Source of the DNA: Cristatella mucedo
Lineage: Eukaryota; Bryozoa; Phylactolaemata; Cristatellidae
NCBI GenBank assembly: GCA_009760855.2
Contig: WPIO01000009.1
Span: 3,776,001-3,840,000, forward strand
Length of the DNA: 64,000 nt
Direction of reading: 5' to 3'
Made by a program: the position numbers and the translations under genes. The notes under the pieces were generated by a model, which worked only from the letters and a program-made list of their open reading frames with translations, did no database searches and had not been told where the DNA came from. Shown here piece by piece: positions 34,818-47,500 of the stretch. Each line of letters opens with the position of its first letter. Positions within the stretch are counted from its first letter, which is position 1.

Positions 34818-34960
34818 TAGCAGCTTTTTTGTGTAGTGGCAGAAGGGCCTTAACACCATCAGCACCGCTTGCAGCAGCAATAAAGGATCGCCCACCGCAG
34901 GATTCGAACCCACGAAAGCAACTGCTTTACCTACTGGGCCATTACGGCTCACCATTGAAT
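34818..34960 (-). mobile_element. SINE B, best-preserved copy
   Basis: On the minus strand: gtgagccgtaatggcccagt, aggtaaagcagttgctttcg, tgggttcgaatcctgcggtg, gcgatcctttattgctgctg, then cccttctgccactacacaaa. The B-box GGTTCGAATCC is perfect, so RNA polymerase III promoter elements are recognisable. Confidence 0.82.
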
Positions 34961-35649
34961 AAATATTTCATATAGGTAAACCGGAGCGAGAACATGGAGG
35001 GACCTAAACGTGATGGACTAGACCTTAAAGTCGATGCTCTACTTGACGGGGGAGGCGATGCAGGTCGGTGAAAAGTGGTGCGATGGTGTGGTTCCGAGGA
35101 CCACGACAGACAAGTCTAGCTGCCGATTTTTGCACTACTGTCAACTTTCTGTGTACTGGCTACTAGCTGTAAGCATCTTAGTTCACTGGCACCAAGACCT
35201 GCAAGGAGAGACTACCCAAGTCTGCAAGGGATGTCATAAAGGCATGCCTGAACTGGCTTGGCTGTACCTCGTCTAACTAATGAGGTGCTTCAGTGTCGTC
35301 TCAGTGTCGAATGGCTGCGACACTCAACTTGGTTTGACAGCTAGATGCCTTCGGATATGTGGGCAACCTTGTGAGGTACAGACACCATCGCAGCAGGTGG
35401 CACAAGGCTTTTTGTGAATCACCCACTAGACAAGTGGCAGAAACGCAATAAATTATTGAAAACCTAACCAGTGAAATCACAGCTGTCTTGACAGTCACCT
35501 TGATCGGTGTGCATGCTGGTGTGGGATAGGCAGAGGCCAACATAATTGAGGGATTGACGAAATTTTGAAAGTGAACGAGCCAAGCGCTAGCAGTGCGAGC
35601 GAATGCACACGAATCGCAGACAAAGAAAACAAAAAATCAGTCTACAGGA

Positions 35650-35676
35650 AATAAACGTACATAAAACGACTTTATT
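35650..35676. terminator. Back-to-back poly(A) signals for convergent genes
   Basis: AATAAA on the plus strand at 35650-35655 and AATAAA on the minus strand at 35671-35676. The minus-strand signal is about 0.9 kb past the receptor stop, a plausible 3' end. The plus-strand signal would give GALNT2 a 3.1-kb 3' UTR, less certain. Confidence 0.35.
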
Positions 35677-36450
35677 GTCTTAACGAGCGACAAGTTTCTG
35701 CCTCCGATGCGCGAATCGCAGCCATGCAGTCTAAGCAACACGTGCGCACATTCGAATGCACGCAGAAGTTTTTGTAAAGAAAACAGGCATAAAACTGCCC
35801 CAAACGGCGAGGCAGTTTGTGTCACTGGTGTAAGGCACTATCTGAACGAACTAGGGCGATGATTGTTGGACCGACGTTTACTGGACCGACAGACTTTCCC
35901 GGCCGACAGCGCGCAGGAGCTGCCACATCAGCGGAGGAGAGCACCAGCACGATGCTAGGGCGCTGCGGGAGCCTCTACGACCGTCGAAGCCAGTGGCTCG
36001 CTGCCCGAAGCCAGCGCACGCGCCGAGCCAGGTCTCGTGCACAGGCCCCCCCTCCGAGGACGAGCTCGGAGAGAGCTCTGGCTGTCTCCTCGCCTGTTGC
36101 TAGGGCGGCGACCAGCTCTGGCAGCGGCCTAGCCGAGCCGTCTGCCATGCAGCATCGACAGCACACAGTCTAGTTGATGCAGTGCTGCAACATCACGTGC
36201 TCAGCACGTGAGGTGGGTGGGCCAGCTGACATGCTCCAGTCGATTTTCGAGTCCGGCGTTTGTCACGTTACAAGTGCCTACGGAGCGCTGCCTGTGAGGC
36301 AGGCCACGTGGCAGCCTTTCGGCATGGCGGTGGCTGCAGCCCTTCGCGCTGCCTCCACGATTGCTGTGGCTCGCTGCCGTAGAATGCCACGGAGGCAGCG
36401 TGACCAGCAGATGCAGTCTGGTGTAGTGGCAATCGCGAGCAATCTTTTGC

Positions 36451-36476
36451 GGGGGGGGGGGGGGGGGGGGGGGGGG
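36451..36476. repeat. G26 homopolymer
   Basis: Twenty-six consecutive G on the plus strand, 80 nt past the receptor stop, so C26 in its 3' UTR. Its length may vary between individuals or be misassembled. Confidence 0.9.
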
Positions 36477-36556
36477 TGCGTGTGTGGCCAATGCTCCAAG
36501 CTGCTGGCCTGCACGTATTTCGGAGCTGCTCGTGGGCGTGGTTTGCCGTTTGATTA

Positions 36557-36649
36557 TCACTCTAGTTCACGGCGAAGGTCGTTGATGTCTCGTATGATGC
36601 CCTCCAGATTTGCTGTCTCTTCGTTGAGCTGCTCCGTGCTGTGGGTTTT
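36557..36649 (-). CDS. DCC/NEO1 (fra): Receptor exon 20: P3 motif and stop
   Basis: Acceptor tttcgttacag|AAAACC, phase 0. Encodes KTHSTEQLNEETANLEGIIR followed by DINDLRRELE and TGA at 36557-36559. LEGIIRDIN matches the C-terminal P3 helix (LEGLMKQLN in DCC), which drives receptor self-association and partner binding. Confidence 0.92.
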   Translation of the reverse strand, partial: KTHSTEQLNEETANLEGIIRDINDLRRELE

Positions 36650-38920
36650 CTGTAACGAAACATCGGCAGCTGAGCAGGGTGACAGCCTCCCCCTGCATGC
36701 GATTGCTGGGCGCACTGGCACGGTCACGACGACGAGCAACCGCAGCCGATTTGCCGCACCATCGTTGTGTCGATGGCGAGGAAACGGCTTCGTCGGCTTA
36801 CCCGAAGGTCGATCTCATCGGGATTGAACGAAAGGACATCTGGTGGTCGCATCACGGTGGCTGCCACGCCCATGACTTCACCCCCACGCGGCAGAGCCCT
36901 TTTCAACGTTCCGTTTTCGCACGGGTCAAGGACGTATAAATTTGTAGTCTTCGGTGCACTGACCTTGTACGAATTCGACGGTTGAGGACGAACTGCAACG
37001 TTCGGAGATTGTGAGCCGCTTGTGGGTGCATGCACGCGCGTATGTGCACTTGTCCGTGTGTGACGTCATTTGATAAGGTCTAGTGGGGCGACAGAGAAGA
37101 AGCAAGCTGAGGTCGTGAGGTCTCAAACACGACGTTCTAAGCAGCATACAAGCCAACGCATATCAACTAAGCAGACACGATTCGAACGCACAGAGATGCT
37201 CTCTGATCTCTTGTGTGCCTCTGCTAAACTCATCCTCATCCCTAACTCATCCTTGCATAACAGCTTCTGATTTAATCCTGGCCGATCATTGATGCTTAAC
37301 AAATTACCGCGGCTGCAACTCTTGACTATGCTGCAAGGCAGTGTTTACGCATGCACGTTGACTAAGCACGACCAGGAATTAGTTTGCTGACGTCATGCAA
37401 TCAGCTCACCGATGCAATTGGATAGTCATCAGTTGGCTAGTGCACAAACGAATGCTTGACCAGTTTCTTACGTGGCAAAGCAGGAATACAACAGGAAGCA
37501 CCACCCAACCGTGGAACAAACTCGGCCCCCTAAGCTTGTCAGCAGGGTGCCACATACACTTTGCTAAGTCACAACATGGCGCTGGTATACTTCAGCAAAG
37601 AATGAATGAAACCGCATGAGTGGGTTTGGGTGAACGTCGAGAGTGATAGAGCAGCACGATCGCTAGCAGCCCCTGCTAGTTCAGGCATGCCTCCTACGTA
37701 TGCACCCGGCTTCCTGCACAGGCTCTGCACAGGGAGGAGGGGGCTGCTTGGTGCATTCCAACTTGTGCAAACTGTGCTGATGACACGGCTCTGAACAGTT
37801 CCAGCTGCTCGACGGCAGAGTACAAATCTTCGGAAGCCAGAGTCTAAAAAGCCACTTCAAACCAGCCCAGCAACAGTGTGTGCATTTGAGCAGCCAGACA
37901 ACTGTGCACTAGAACCCGTGCTGCCAGTATTTCCAACCATCCCTCCTAGTTCGAGGCGATCCCTCCTATTTCGAGGCGATCCCTCCTATTTCGAGGCGAC
38001 CCCTCCTATTTCGAGGCGATTCCTCCTATTTCGAGGCGATCCCTCCTAGTTCGAGGCGATCCCTCCTATTTCGAGGCAATCCCTCCGATTTCGAGGCGAT
38101 CCATCCTACGCACCTCCACATGTCTCGGGCGGCTGCGGGTGGCACTGCTGGGTAGGTCTCCGATATTCACCGAATCAGATCAGAACACCGAAAGGCCGAC
38201 ATTGGCCGACAGACGGACAAGCTAGGGGAGCCACAGCCGCTGCTGAGGCTGCACTTACGTACCTATGTGCTTCGGTATGAGAACACAGGGTGGCGTCGCC
38301 GGCGGGCCGGGTATGTTGAAGCTTCTCAGCGGATGCACACGGCTCTCCAGCGGTGCTGGGGAGACGGGTTGAGGCAGCAAGTGCGCCGGCTGACGACACA
38401 GGCCAGACACATCTGCAAGGCCACGCGCACGCAAATCGCACATGCTCGACATAGGAATGAGTGGGTGGCAGTGGGGGCATGGTGGTTGAGGTAGGCACTG
38501 CACAAGCATGCACACGACGAGACAGCGGCATGCGACAGCAGCCGGCCAGAGCGACGGCAGCAAAGTGGTAGGGAGGTGACAGAACAGGTCGCTTTTTCTA
38601 TAGATGCTAGCACGCACAACACGGACGACGTGCGATTCGGCAGACAAAGCTCACGCTGCCGACAGCCTGGCCATGTACGTGTTTAGTAAAAAAGCAACAC
38701 TTTCACATGCCGAGCATACTGGCAAGCAGCACTGGCAAAAACGTTGGTGCCTGCCTCAAACTCAGCGTGCGAATCTACACGACCATCGGCTGTACAGCTA
38801 ATCCTGGTGCAAGATCTCGAGGTTGGGGCCTTGCGGCACACCTTGCTCGATGTCAGTGCAGCCACAGGAGCGAAAATGTGTCCGGCTCTGTATCTGCTTG
38901 TCGTGCCTTTTGCATCGAGC

Positions 38921-38953
<33 letters not shown>

Positions 38954-41509
38954 GCTTAGTAGCCTGCGACTGGCAGGCTCAAACGCTATCATTCATCAGC
39001 TACTTGGGACCATCCCACTGATAAAGAGGTCTGTCTAAAGCATCAACGTAGCGGCGCAGGGGGCGGAATGACAATAACAAATAAAAACTAATTTAAGCTT
39101 TCCAAAGTTGTCGATCGGCTTGAATACATCGAGCCACGACTGTTGGTCGGCTCTCCAAGCAGGTTGTAAGCAGTTTCATCCGGTAAACTCCGACTGGGGA
39201 ACTCAACCTGCCCAAGAGACACTCGAGCCATTACACGACTCTGAATTGCTCAATAGATTATCACTCCTCTGGCAGTGAATTGTAAAGCGTTTCAGTAGAG
39301 ATTTGGTTCTCTAAGGTTGCTGCACAAACACCATTATTATTATTGTTGTTGTCGTCATTATTACTGAGGACCAAGAACAGCATCATAGGCAGCTGGGCAG
39401 CTCCATGATGATGGCGACTTTCGGGAGGGGCAGGAGTACGTACTCGGGCCACTGCGGCAGCACGAACCAAACGCCACGGCATGCCGAGCGCAGCTCGAAT
39501 GCTGCAAGCCTGCTGAGGTGGACTGCAGTGCCCCACGCCTTACCGTTTGCCGACACGGTGGACATCGATGCCACGGACGAGTCTCCGACGTACACCCTAG
39601 CCCCGCTGCCATACTGTGTTCGTGGGTACACGGGTCGTGACGACAGCCCATCTTGCATCATGATATTCATGGGCTGCACAGCGGCACGGGGCATGCCTGT
39701 AAGTGGAACAGGTGGCTCAGCGCCCGAGAAAAAAGTGCACCTCAGACTGGCTTGCTGCCGCAGAGAAAGATGGACCGCCACAGACCACCCGAGGCCGGCC
39801 TGGAGCGGGTTAAACGAGGGTGTGGCTCGGATGCTGGCTCCGATCTGGCGGGGTCGCCCGGCCCTCATTCTGTCCCTCGTTGCGCATACGAGTGGGGGCA
39901 TCCCACGCATACTCGGGGTGGACCTGCATCCGCTTGCGTGGCGACTGCTGCAACGGCTGGCAACGACGCCGACGACGACGACGACGCACCTTCTCGAAGG
40001 CCGCTGTGAGCCGTAGCGAACACCGGCCGGCTGTTTCTGCCGAGTGAGCTGTAGCTCTCGATGTACGTATCACCTGCAAGCGCAATCGGTCTGCTCGATC
40101 TCTTTTGTCTTTCTTCATTTTTTTTCGGCGGCCTTCACAGCGCAGTCACTGCTCAGCCAAAGCCCAGCCGCTGCCACTGCTGCTGCCGCCGGGAGGAGTC
40201 TCACCGCAGACGCTCATGCTCTGCTCGACGTCCGCGTAGTGCTGATTTGGGTCCAGCATGGGAACGAGCTCGTCGGGCTCGGCGGTAGCGCCCGCCGTCG
40301 AGGCGGCCGCCGAGCCGAGGGCGACCGCCGACAAGCCACCCGGGCCGCCGCTGCCGACGGACCGCCGCTCCTTCAGCTCGTGATGGATCCACAGGTCGGG
40401 TGGTGGGTCCTTAAGTGCACCCCTGACCATCGTCTTGTTGGCCTGCTTCAGGCCGGCCCTGCAGCACAAGGCGCGCGAGACTGGGCCCCGTCAGTGGAGG
40501 AGGCGAGAGGCCATCCCCTCCTCATCGGGCAAGCCAGCCGGAAGCGGGTGCAAGCAGCGGGTGCAAGCATAGCAGCAGCGCAGGGCGAAGAGCACCCATT
40601 TGATAAAGGCAGTGCAGCGGGCAGCTGCGACTGCCTTGATCCCTTGGCACACCGGTGCTGCGGTCACGAGTGCCAGTGGACCGGACGACCAACTGGCTCG
40701 AAGTAGTCGACAGCTAGGCGTGATGGCCGGCGGAGTGACGCGGCGGCGGCAGTGGCTGAGGGATGGAAACGGTAAAAAATGGCAGCCATTTCACCGAGGG
40801 GCGGCGGGGCGCTGAGGCAAGCCAGACTCGCCTCTTGTTCTTCCGCTCGGGCCTGAGCAGATGACGGCGACAGAGGACGACGATGAGCGCTATGATGGCG
40901 GCGAACGTGACGCTGCCAACACAGCCGATGACGATCCACATGGTGTTCGTCGACACGCCCGCTGGGGCCGGGCCGCCGGCGCCTCGAGCACCCGACTCGC
41001 CGTCAGCCGCTGAGCTGTCGCGGCCCCTGTCTCCTGCAGCGCCAGCGGTCCGATTGCTGCGAGCGTGTGATGCCGCGTCTGCAGCTGCGCAGCTGCTGGC
41101 GCCTCGGTGCCGAGTGGGGCACATCGGTAGGCTGCTGCTCACCTAAGGCTTCGCTGCCGCTGTTGACGACTCGTGTCTCCTGACTTACGACGATGCCACC
41201 ACCGCCTGTGCCGTCGGCTGCAAACGGAGTGACGGAGCGAGGCGATCAGAGAGCAGGCTCGCCAGAGCTGCACTACCAAACGAACGGGAACGGCGCAACA
41301 ACGGAGGCCCGACAAACCAGGTGGGGGCGAAGCGTGTCGATGCTACGACATAGTGAAGAATAGCCTCCCCCCTCAAACCAAAAAAAAAAAAAAAGAATCA
41401 TGCCGCGCTGCCAGACGGCTCTGCCGGAAAACGAATCGCCAGACGGCGCTGCCTGAAAACGAATCGCCAGCCTCGCGAGGGGTTTCGAATGCACGACTTG
41501 ACTGCTGTG

Positions 41510-41549
<40 letters not shown>

Positions 41550-44500
41550 AGGAGACACTCACGAGGCTGGCTAGGCAATGGCAGAGCAGGGAGCCAGGTA
41601 TTCTTGCTTTAACACTGCAGAAGATTGGAAGCCAGCTGAGAGCATTTAAGAGCATCAGGGCTGTACCACAAGCCTACCTGTGAGACCATCGGTGGAAACA
41701 GCAGGGATCGTCTAACCCTAGGTAATCAAAGCGGTCGAGCGCACCGCAGACCGGTCGCAATGCGCCCAGTCGCAATGTGCCTGAATTCGGGGCAGCAGAC
41801 CACTAAATGTGCCCGCGACGTGGCGGCTGACATGTTCTAGCAACGGCCGAGTCAAACCTAAAGGTGACAAACGCAAAGATCTAAAGAACGCTGAGCCACA
41901 AGGGAACAACACCGTTAGTGACGATCGATGAAATGGGTTATCCCAATCGGCACGATAAACTTGCTGGCTTCTATGCGGTGCACTGGAAATGGATGTCTTT
42001 TGAGAAACAGGGCGTGAGTCGTTCATCACGATATGCCCTCAAACCTAATCGCCGAACGCTACTTAACAGAAGCTGAGCACGGTTCGCCTGAGACCGTTAC
42101 CGATGAGGTCAGGTACACGCACGACAAAAAATAAGATCTTAAAATGTAAAGAAGAAATTGAAGAGAGGAGATGACGGAAAGGGATAGAGCACAAAGGCGG
42201 CGGCACAAAGACACGGCCACGCGACGAGATAATCTAATCGAAAAAGCTGGGCTCACACGAACAAGTTCAATGACCACGACAATGCAACGACTGACATTCT
42301 GTGGAGGGCACCACAAAACCTATCGGTGACAAAATCTTATTGGCAATAACAGATACGTGAAGTGCTTCACGCGGAGGAAATTGGTTCACTAATGACGGGC
42401 ATTCACAAACAGAGAAGGTGACAGGATCACACACGAGATAAGCATCTGCAATTTTGAGATCAAAGGGCAGCACACTTGGGCAGCAGAATGCATGCACCGC
42501 GGGGTTAGAAAGACATGTTGTAGACAGCAATGACACCTATTGGCGAACAGCAAACCCACAGAGGATCGCTTAAAGAAGATCGGTCACAATAGCACGGGGG
42601 AAAGAGAGAGAGAGAGAGAACATGATACAGATACAGCTAAAGAGGCATCAAAGTCTCTGTCTCTCACAGCTGCACACATATTCTGTCCACGTCACAAAGG
42701 GATTTCTACGATTGACTGCTCACCCGTCGTGGAAAAATGATGCAAGGCTCGAAGTCGAGGACGCAGGCACACAATTCTCGTTGCAACTTCGACAATTCTG
42801 GCAGAGCCAAGCAATCAGCACCAGCCACAAAAGCAGTACCCAATGGCAGAGCCAAGGCGAAGCAGTTGCCCCTGCCTCTACAGCAGGGGCAGCAACCTGG
42901 GCAACCAACCCTTGTTTTTCACTAACCACAAAATCATGTTCTACTTCCACTCGATGAGCAACGGCCAAGTTCGTGTCGCATGAGCACAACGATTTAACGC
43001 TATCAAATTGTCATTAGTGGGTCGCCTAGTACCGCCTACATTACAATATCGCTGGTCTAGCTAGCTCTGGCTACATTACAATATCGCTGGTCTAGCTAGC
43101 TCTGGCTACATTACAATCTCGCTGGTCTAGCTAGCTCTGCCTACATTACAATCTCCCTTGTCTTGCCCCTCAGATGAAAATCCTGGCTTCGCCTCTGGCA
43201 GCACCGACTGTATCAGTCGTGCAACAGTCGGCAGGTCTTGGCCCAGTGACAGGCTGGATCCGAGAAATCCTGGTCAGAGAAAGTCCTGACAGCCACGAGC
43301 AGGAGAAAGGGAGCCGCACGTGACGCAGCAGTCTTCGGCTCCCTCTCCACTCAGTGAAATTCTTCACCCTGGTATCCTTGAGCGGCACTTTTCCGGTTCA
43401 TACTCACCTGGCCACCGGCTGGTAGATGCAGAGCACCGAACACAGCCACTCGACACCCCTCTTCGACCCAGCGACTGACTGAGCAGCAAAAGATCGGGGG
43501 GGGGGGGGGGGGGGGGAGAGGGAGAGAGAGAGCAACTATGGAGCAGCAGAGGAAGCCCCAGCGATTCGGCTGCCACCATCGGCCGCACTAACAAAGGCAG
43601 GGCGGCATGGCGGGCCGGCGCACCAGGCACTTGCCTTTGGGCGTTCGAAAGACCTCGGTCTGCGACATCGGTCCTCGGCCCTTGCTGTTGTGCGCTTCGA
43701 CCTTGAAGAAGTACGTGGTGTCGGGCGTGACTCGCTGGATGCGCTTGTTCAACCGATCGCCGGCCACCGCCTCCATTACCCACAGCTTCACGTCGGGCTT
43801 GTTCTCGGTGGCGTAGTAGACCAGATAGCTGACCAGGCGCCCGTTTGCCTTCAGCGGCGGCTGCCAGCTGACGATCAGCTCGTTGGGCGGCGAGTCGGAA
43901 GCCGTGATCGTCAGATCTCGCGGCGGCGAGCTGGGAGCTGCAAAGCAAAGCGTTCGCAGGCGCACTCCGTGAGCTGCCACAGTGAGCAATCGAGCGCCGG
44001 TGCAAGCCGGAGCCGGTTCCGTTCAATGCAATGGCATTGCCCGAAAGCAAGCGAGCGAGCGAGCAAAAGGTGTGAGGAAGGCACGTCCTGCGGCGTTGTT
44101 CCCACTCCACGGCCATGGCGTGGCATCGAACACGTCAGCCGCTTCGGAATCGCCCCGAGATTGGCGATAGAGCGAGCACACGCACCTTCTTCGAAAGTGG
44201 TGTTGCGCTGATTGAACGAGTACAAGCTCTCGCGCTTCCCTTTGGCGACCTTGACGGCAAACTCGTACTTCGTATAAGGACGTAAGCCGCCGATGATGGT
44301 GCTGAGGTCGGTGGTGTTGACCAACTTCGTCTTGCGCATGGTGCCTACGGGCAGCAGCGAGCTAAAGTTAGCCGCTCCGTCGCCAAGGCGTGACCGCATC
44401 CACGGCCTCAGGCGACCGGGGCGCCAAGCGACAGTCTGCATCGCTGCGCCGGCTCGGCGACCGGAAGCAGAGCAAAGGCACGGGTGCAAAGCGCCGGCGC

Positions 44501-47500
44501 CATTGCTGCTGCGCAAGCTGCGCGGCCCAGAGCCTGGAAGTCGATATCGACAGAGACCACCTAGGGGCGTGGCAGCGGCAAAGAGTGCTCTCGAGCAGTG
44601 CGTGGCCGATTCCGACCGCTTGCGTTCCGTTGCAGGGCAGGGAGAAGTACCGAGCAGCAGCAGCAGAGCAGAGAAAGGCAAGCAGCTGCAGCAGCTGTCC
44701 CAGCTGCAGCGTGTCTCGTCCGCGCCACCGGCGTACCAGTCAGAGGTGTGTACTTGACGGTGTAGTAGCGGTTGTCGGCAACGCGCTGGTTCGCTCCCAG
44801 GCTGCTGTCGTGCCACTGGACGAGCACCGACGTGGACGACTGCACGAGCGCCTTCACCTCCATCGGTGGGTTGAGCTCGCCCGTTGACTCGGCGGCGGCG
44901 CCTCCGCCGGTGCCACCGCCGCCGCTGCTAGCACCTGCGCTCTGCTCGCGCGTGTAGTCCTGCGCCATGATAGGAAACCCCTGGCCCGCTCTGTTGTATG
45001 CCAGCAGCTGTATCACGTAGGACTGGGTGGGCTCTGAAATGTGCAAGAGACACCGTTGTCGGCACACGTGGGGCGGTTTCTTTCTTAGCGTGGCTTCGTT
45101 CGTAGCGTTCGGATGCGCAGGCCGAGCTTGGCACTGCTCCTGCCAGTCACCATTCGGGTAATCTCTGCACCCAGTCGCTTGCTCAAACCACATCTTCCAA
45201 AGCACGGGCAGTTGCCTAATCACCAAGGTCGCCAAGGGGCTGCAAGCGTCAATGCAGCACGCTGCGATCACATCCCACAATTGAAAGATATGACAGATGT
45301 ATCATCTGGTGCCATCCAGATCCTTTACTATACTGCCTCTGGGCTGTGCATGAGCTTACGACTGCAATCGTTTTAGAAACAGCTTACCCAACCAAAACAG
45401 TGTATTGAAGAAACTACATTCTACATTTAGGCACATGACATGGGAAATACCACCATGCCACTCACGCACTGGTTTGCAGCAGAGGATTGTTTTAGGTGCA
45501 GACCCGCAACAAGTTCCGTGTGCCTTGCTTTTTTGGGGGGGGGGTCCGAACAAGGCCACGTGACAAGGACATTATCCCGGTGAGCGTTTGCTCGAGCAAT
45601 ATGGACGCGTGAGAGCTCCTAACAAGCATGTCACATGCGTGAGTGAGTGTAGCACAGGTGCATGCATGCATGCTCCTCAAGCTGGCATGCTAATATAATA
45701 ATATTATAATAACAATAATCCTAAGTCGGTTGCGTAGTGCTACAGCATTCAAAACCACACATGAAGACACTCGCTCAGAGCCACTGGCATGGAGGACACC
45801 CGGTTGGTTAGCAACATATACCGACTCATGTACAGGAAATCAAAATACAGCATGCAGAATGAAAAAGACCAAATCGCTGAGGCGCAAGGATTGGCTGAGC
45901 AGAATGGATGCGCTTGCACGCACGCTTCCGGCGGGCGGCGAGCTGCGACACACGACGTCCGTGGGGCGAAGAGGCGCACACTGTTCACGCGCTCCGAAGG
46001 CAGGCTCCGCAGCAGCGGCACTTACTGAGGCCTTTCAACGTGTGGTAGCGCTCATTGGCATCCAGATTGATCCATTGGTCGTCCGGCGTTATCTCGCCAT
46101 AGCCAAGGCGATAGCCGCGCACGACCAGCTGGCCACCGGGCGGTCCCCAATTTATGATCATCTCGGTGGCAAACGCCTTGGTGTGGATGTACAGTGGCTT
46201 CGCTGGCGCTGCCGACTCTACGCAACGAGAGAGGCGCGGCCGTGGCAGCAAGCCATCCGCACATCCATGCGGCGGGAGCTCTCGAAGGCGTGGCCGCCGG
46301 GCAGCTGCCTAAGCCGAGTGCGCTTTCTGCCATCTGCGGCAGCACCGCTGCGTGTCGCTGCAGCCGCCCCCAGCAGGCCGAGTGCGGTCCGATGGGCGCA
46401 GGCCACAGCTCGACGCACGAGTGCCAGAGAGAGCGCGCGCCGCACACTCACCGTCGAGGTCGCTGCGGTATGTGGTGGCACTGTACCATTGCGTGTACTC
46501 GCCCGTGCCATTCACGTTGGTGGCGGCCACTCGGACCATGTACGTCTCGCCCGGCTCCAGGTTAGCAAGCTCGTATTGGCGCGCGCTGCCGTCTGTGGTG
46601 ACCGTGTCTGCCGAACCGAACCGATCACGTTCCTTGTAGCGCATCTTGTAGCCCGTGATGATGCCGTTGTGGCGGTCTACAGGCGGCGGCTGCCATTGGA
46701 TCAGCATGGTGCTGATGCCGGTGGCCTCCACCGTGACGTTTTGCGGCGTGGCGCCCGGAACTGCAACGGCGCCAGGTGCGCGCGCGCGTCAGCCGAAGCA
46801 TGCTCGAGTGCGCAAGAACTGCAATCGGCACAGCTTCGAGGAGCTTTTTGCCCGACGTGATCATTTCTGCTAGCTTTTAGCGTGCTTGTCTTTCACGTTC
46901 GAAGCGTGGCAAAAGCTGGCGCTCGCTCGCGGGCTACTGCCGCCACTCAATCTCAGCAACTCCCACGCACCGGGGCCGGGCGAGCCCGATATCGAGTCGC
47001 CGGGTTGGGCCTCGCCGCTGCCGGCGGCTGCACTCTCACCCACAGCCTGCGGCATTGCAGGCAAAGAGGCAACCAGATGAAGAGGCCACCTCCTTACCTT
47101 GTGCCATCACTGCAAACCCGCACACAAAGCTTTAAGTCGCTGCAGACGAACCCGGCGAGGCCGGTGGATGCAGCAGAAACCAAGTGCACGGCAGAAGCCA
47201 TCTGCACAGCTCGAAGCTCGGTCCTAACTAGACACTGATCGTCCCGAAAAGAGCTGAGTGTGGTTCACCATTGAAACTCGCACTAGTAGTAAATGCGCTT
47301 ATTAAGAGAGAGCCTACTTTTAGCACAACTTGTGACGAAGGCGCCTAGGCTAGGCTTACTACAGCACTAGCAAACACGGTCCACTGACCATTCCAGGTGA
47401 TGTAGCACTCCCATATCGGTATAGCAGTGGTTTGTATAAGAAAACTGGTAGCCATAGAGCTGCTATATGAGTTGCTGCTGTTGTGCCTTAAAAGTTTTTG

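Larger units (their letters stand above)
32546..36556. other. Intergenic region between convergent genes
   Basis: Presumed 3' UTRs of both genes plus spacer. It contains a perfect hairpin, a CTG run, an AT microsatellite, a diverged SINE A and a SINE B, listed separately. About 34970-35620 shows nothing I can name, apart from weak LINE-like debris. Confidence 0.7.

Noticed and set aside
34870-34950. tRNA gene
   Set aside because: The B-box is perfect but the body and tail belong to SINE B and no full cloverleaf is present.
37941-38100. CRISPR-like array
   Set aside because: Direct tandem units without spacers in an animal gene intron.
43627-43635. GT donor 4 nt after the GC donor of receptor exon 13
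   Set aside because: It gives phase 2, which does not join to exon 14; gcaagt is the GC-intron consensus and keeps phase 1.
43911-44816. 301-aa minus-strand frame linking exons 11-13
   Set aside because: It reads through introns. Splicing at the listed sites restores the FN3 alignments, while the continuous frame does not.
45730-46860. 376-aa plus-strand open frame
   Set aside because: It is antisense to receptor exons 9 and 10, which match FN3 domains; the plus frame has no domain and odd composition.
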